Program-made: the position numbers and the translations under genes
Shown here: piece by piece, positions 43,225 through 45,964 of the stretch
How positions within the stretch are numbered: the stretch's first letter is position 1
How the letters are laid out: every line of letters begins with the position of its first letter
Notes under the pieces: model-generated
The model's database searches: none
Told to the model about the DNA's origin: nothing
What the model saw: only the letters and a program-made list of their open reading frames with translations
DNA from: Bacteroidales bacterium
GTDB taxonomy: Bacteria > Bacteroidota > Bacteroidia > Bacteroidales > P3
NCBI GenBank assembly: GCA_017960605.1
Contig: JAGCYV010000078.1
Span: forward strand, 1 to 45,964
DNA: 45,964 nucleotides
Direction: 5' to 3'

Positions 43225-45537
43225 ATGGCAAAAAACGCTTTTGTAAAGAAGTATGACGATGAGAAGACTGGACAAAACGAGTTCTTCCAACTGTATTTGC
43301 CTCGTGTAGATTCATCGCTTGATGTATCCGATGTGCAACGAGATTACTCTGACGGTGTTGTAAAAGGGAATATCCTCGAGTTTAAAACGCTCATTGATAA
43401 CCCAAATTCAGTATTGTCGCAGGCAATCAAGTATTTGTCTTCCATGAGAGTAAAAGGGCGTTCAATCCCGTCCAATATTTTGTTAGTCTCATTGAATAGC
43501 ACGACGATATACGTGTATCATTCAGAGGACTATTTAAAATGGATAGAGCAGGTGTATGTAGGGCCGGCTTCACGCAATAATGAATTGTTTGTGGCGGGTG
43601 ATGCTGTGATGAAACTTGATTATAGTGATTCTTCACAAGAAGAAGAAATGATAAAAATTCTTCGCGAAGAGAAATACACGAAGATTCACATTGACGAGAA
43701 CTGTATTGTAGGGTGGGCATCTCGCTACTACAGGGAGTTTCCTTCAGAGACAAAGGCCTCTTTCATCGGAGACAATACCGGACAGACAAGAATTATCGGC
43801 GAAATAAGAAACCCCTCCAGATTCCGAGAACTCATCTATCCATATACAGGGAAAAGCAATGAGAAGTTCCGTTATCTGATGGATCGTTTGAATGATGATT
43901 TACATAGGAAAAACCTTGGTGCATTCTATACTCATCCTATCTATGCCGAAAAATCATTGGAACTTGTACGTAAAGCTATTGCGAGAGTCCCCCAAGGAAA
44001 CGACTATATCATCATTGACCGCTGTGCCGGCACAGGCAATCTGGAGTCAAAAATGACGGAAGAAGAACTATCACATACGATAGTATCCACCTATGAATAC
44101 TACGAATATAAAGTGCTTTCAGCCACGTTTGGCTCCAAAGTACGTCACATTATTCCTCCTACGGAAAAAACTGATACATTTAATGGAGGAATGGTGCGCG
44201 GTGCCAATGCTTTGAGTATGGAGTATATCAATAATGAAACAATCAGGCAATATATTGACAATCCCAAGTACACTATCATTCTTTTCGAGAATCCTCCGTT
44301 CGCAGAAACGACATCAATAGAACATCAGAAGAAAGATGTTGGTAAAGCAAGCTCCGAATGGAAAAAATATGACGTTGTCAGGGAAATGAAAAAAGAGGAG
44401 AAAGGGAAAGCATCGAATGATCTCGGCAATGTTTTCATATGGTCGGCCTTCAAATATTACCTACGTCAGCCTACTGACAGCTATATTGTCTACTCACCTG
44501 TGAAGTATTGGAAAGCACAACATCTTATTAATAAACGTTTTATTGACGGTTTTGCTTTTAATCGTAAACACTTCCATACAAATATTGCTGCTACTATTAT
44601 GGTGGCGTTATGGAGCAATGAGGATGATTGTGAAATTGACAGTTTCAATATTGAAGGCTTTGATATAGACAATGATAAAAAACTGTCATCGGTGGGTTCA
44701 TTACCTATAAAAAAACTACATTCTCCTGCATTCAGCAAGCTGTACTACGATAAACGGCGTTTTTCAGATGATACAGAAGATGGAATACTTTGTGAGCAGA
44801 ACGGAATAGAGCGCCAAAGCAAGGAGAGAAATACATGTATCCCCTTATACAATAACAATATAATAGGTTATATGGTGGTTGATACATCTGGTTTTGATAA
44901 TCCTGATTTACATTCTCTTATTTTGGTTGCAGGAAAATTCAATGCTCATGGCTTCTTCCTTCGAAATGATAACTTCCTTGAGAAGCTTCCGATGTTTGCT
45001 GCCAGTCGTTATATTACTTACAATAGAGCATGGACGGAGCGTAGTCGGATAATGAAATCGGGAGATGGTGCGGAAAAGTACAATAAGGATGTGAAAAAAG
45101 GCAAGCTGGATGACTATCTATTAAAATGTTTGCTATTTACTGTTCTTGAACCACAGAACCATATGCGGGAATTTGTAGGTTCTGATGGACGACATTACAA
45201 GAATCAACTATGTCTTGACAATACAAATGGCGAAACTTTGGCCAGCAAGACTCTCGAATCAATGAAAAAGACGAAAGAAGAAACGACCCTTCTATCTCTT
45301 TGGGTAAAGATATTATCGCAGGCTAAACTAACGGCGAAATATAATCCAAACTACAACTATGGATTGTATCAGATAAAAACTGAATTGAATACCACGCATG
45401 TTGACCCGGATACAGGCGATAATGTACCCGACTATCCGGAATTGAACGGCAATATTGAAACACTTGCGCGCCACGTGAAGGACTATTATCTCAAAGAGAT
45501 TGTCCCAACACTGTTTGAATATGAATTCTTGAAATAG
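43225..45537 (+). CDS. Type IIG-like restriction enzyme/N6-adenine methyltransferase
   Basis: The product has 770 residues from the ATG at 43225; a TTG two codons earlier is inside the leader hairpin. The N-terminus looks like a PD-(D/E)xK nuclease: D43 in YSDGVVKG, then E52-F-K54 in NILEFKTL. The methylase core starts with NLGAFYTHPIYAEKSLELV (about 225-245), motif I DRCAGTGNLE (about 266-275) and the catalytic NPPF (about 356). The C-terminal 250 residues would hold target recognition. One polypeptide with both activities is the type IIG plan. The gene is AT-rich, unlike its neighbours, and stands alone behind a structured leader, a sign of horizontal acquisition. Confidence 0.85.
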   Translation: MAKNAFVKKYDDEKTGQNEFFQLYLPRVDSSLDVSDVQRDYSDGVVKGNILEFKTLIDNPNSVLSQAIKYLSSMRVKGRSIPSNILLVSLNSTTIYVYHSEDYLKWIEQVYVGPASRNNELFVAGDAVMKLDYSDSSQEEEMIKILREEKYTKIHIDENCIVGWASRYYREFPSETKASFIGDNTGQTRIIGEIRNPSRFRELIYPYTGKSNEKFRYLMDRLNDDLHRKNLGAFYTHPIYAEKSLELVRKAIARVPQGNDYIIIDRCAGTGNLESKMTEEELSHTIVSTYEYYEYKVLSATFGSKVRHIIPPTEKTDTFNGGMVRGANALSMEYINNETIRQYIDNPKYTIILFENPPFAETTSIEHQKKDVGKASSEWKKYDVVREMKKEEKGKASNDLGNVFIWSAFKYYLRQPTDSYIVYSPVKYWKAQHLINKRFIDGFAFNRKHFHTNIAATIMVALWSNEDDCEIDSFNIEGFDIDNDKKLSSVGSLPIKKLHSPAFSKLYYDKRRFSDDTEDGILCEQNGIERQSKERNTCIPLYNNNIIGYMVVDTSGFDNPDLHSLILVAGKFNAHGFFLRNDNFLEKLPMFAASRYITYNRAWTERSRIMKSGDGAEKYNKDVKKGKLDDYLLKCLLFTVLEPQNHMREFVGSDGRHYKNQLCLDNTNGETLASKTLESMKKTKEETTLLSLWVKILSQAKLTAKYNPNYNYGLYQIKTELNTTHVDPDTGDNVPDYPELNGNIETLARHVKDYYLKEIVPTLFEYEFLK

Positions 45538-45608
45538 TCGGCAACTATCCCGGCCCGCAGGGTGGTCGTAATCAGATAGGCACTTCAACGGAATCAGCTA
45601 ACAACGAC

Positions 45609-45635
45609 AAGGCCCGCACCGATGGTGCGGGCCTT
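45609..45635. terminator. Terminator hairpin between the R-M gene and rplQ
   Basis: aaggcccgcacc (45609-45620) pairs perfectly with ggtgcgggcctt (45624-45635) around gat. It follows the converging rplQ stop by 26 bases and may serve both strands; T-runs are weak on either side. Confidence 0.85.
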
Positions 45636-45660
45636 GGTTTGTGTTGTGTTGTCGAGATGC

Positions 45661-45964
45661 TTACTCGGCCTTGGGAGCCTCGGCCTCGGCGACAGGAGCC
45701 TCTTCAGCCTTGGGGGCTTCGGCCACAGGGGCCTCGGCCTTCTTGGCGCGCGAACGGCGGGTGCTCTTGGCAGCCTTCTTGGTGGTCTCCTTGAGCATGT
45801 TCTCGTTGTAATCGACGAGCTCAATGATGGCCATCTCGGAGTTGTCACCGTGACGGATGCCGGTCTTCAGGATGCGGGTGTAGCCACCGGGGCGGTTGGC
45901 GACCTTCTGCGACACTTCGCGGAAGAGTTCGTTGACGGCCTCTTTGCTGTGGAGGTAGCTGAAG
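45661..45964 (-). CDS. rplQ: 50S ribosomal protein L17, C-terminal part (runs off the window)
   Basis: On the minus strand the visible 101 residues contain [16 protein letters not shown], then [20 protein letters not shown] and [11 protein letters not shown], the C-terminal half of L17. The N-terminus lies beyond the window. The family core ends at about ELVDYN; here a tail of about 50 residues follows, rich in A, K, E and P with repeated [12 protein letters not shown]-like units. Long acidic/alanine tails are common in Bacteroidota L17. The high-GC composition returns abruptly here after the AT-rich R-M gene. Confidence 0.95.
   Translation of the reverse strand, partial: FSYLHSKEAVNELFREVSQKVANRPGGYTRILKTGIRHGDNSEMAIIELVDYNENMLKETTKKAAKSTRRSRAKKAEAPVAEAPKAEEAPVAEAEAPKAE

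Overview
The window is chromosomal DNA of a member of the Bacteroidota, almost certainly Bacteroidales. The evidence is: promoters of the Bacteroidota form (TTTG, a 19-20 base gap, then TAnnTTTG) at many loci; a type IX secretion (T9SS) sorting domain and a PorE-like OmpA protein; LpxD/LptC lipopolysaccharide genes; and many gene families restricted to that phylum. The coding DNA is GC-rich by eye for this group, with one clear exception: an AT-rich stretch at about 42.1-45.5 kb. Genus cannot be decided from the sequence.

Layout. 1-1.84 kb (minus): 5' part of rny (RNase Y), a possible 6S RNA, zapA and a small coiled-coil gene. 2.19-2.95 kb: a Bacteroidales protein of unknown function behind a divergent promoter and a 22-bp perfect palindrome. 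3.0-4.36 kb: pth and coaX, overlapping. 4.39-13.28 kb (plus): an envelope run with an outer-membrane beta-barrel candidate, a TPR protein, lptC, lpxD, two SGNH-hydrolase-like proteins and an MBOAT O-acyltransferase; the last three look like a polymer O-acylation set. 13.5-15.2 kb: two membrane proteins of unknown function. 15.3-20.1 kb: ackA, a T9SS-secreted PCMD-like protein, an unknown membrane protein and a TPR/PD40/OmpA protein resembling PorE. 20.15-21.9 kb: a cobalamin riboswitch in front of a CoA-transferase. 22.0-28.9 kb: sirtuin, membrane protein, Ig-like lipoprotein, flippase, fabD and a C69 dipeptidase. 28.9-32.1 kb (minus): a secreted GH2 beta-galactosidase. 32.4-35.0 kb (plus): hydE, rsgA and marC. 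35.1-41.1 kb (minus): AMP-ligase, acyl carrier protein, GNAT-like protein, MMPL exporter and LolA-like protein, which look like a small acyl/lipid synthesis and export operon.

The most unusual part is 41.1-45.6 kb. Two tRNA-Ala genes (GGC and CGC anticodons) are followed by broken partial copies of the second tRNA that carry an insert in the T-loop. Next come three related repeat units whose arms are made of different short tandem words. A strong promoter then drives a roughly 325-base leader with several long perfect helices, including a possible pseudoknot. The leader runs into a single-polypeptide restriction-modification enzyme with a PD-(D/E)xK-like nuclease at the N-terminus and an N6-adenine methylase core. 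The housekeeping sequence resumes with rplQ. This reads as an acquired defence island between tRNA genes and a ribosomal protein operon. The structured RNA in front of the R-M gene is my best candidate for something undescribed.

A second theme across the window is that many intergenic gaps, and a few gene ends, carry degenerate short tandem arrays (6-12 base words) whose word differs at each locus, often arranged as inverted repeats.
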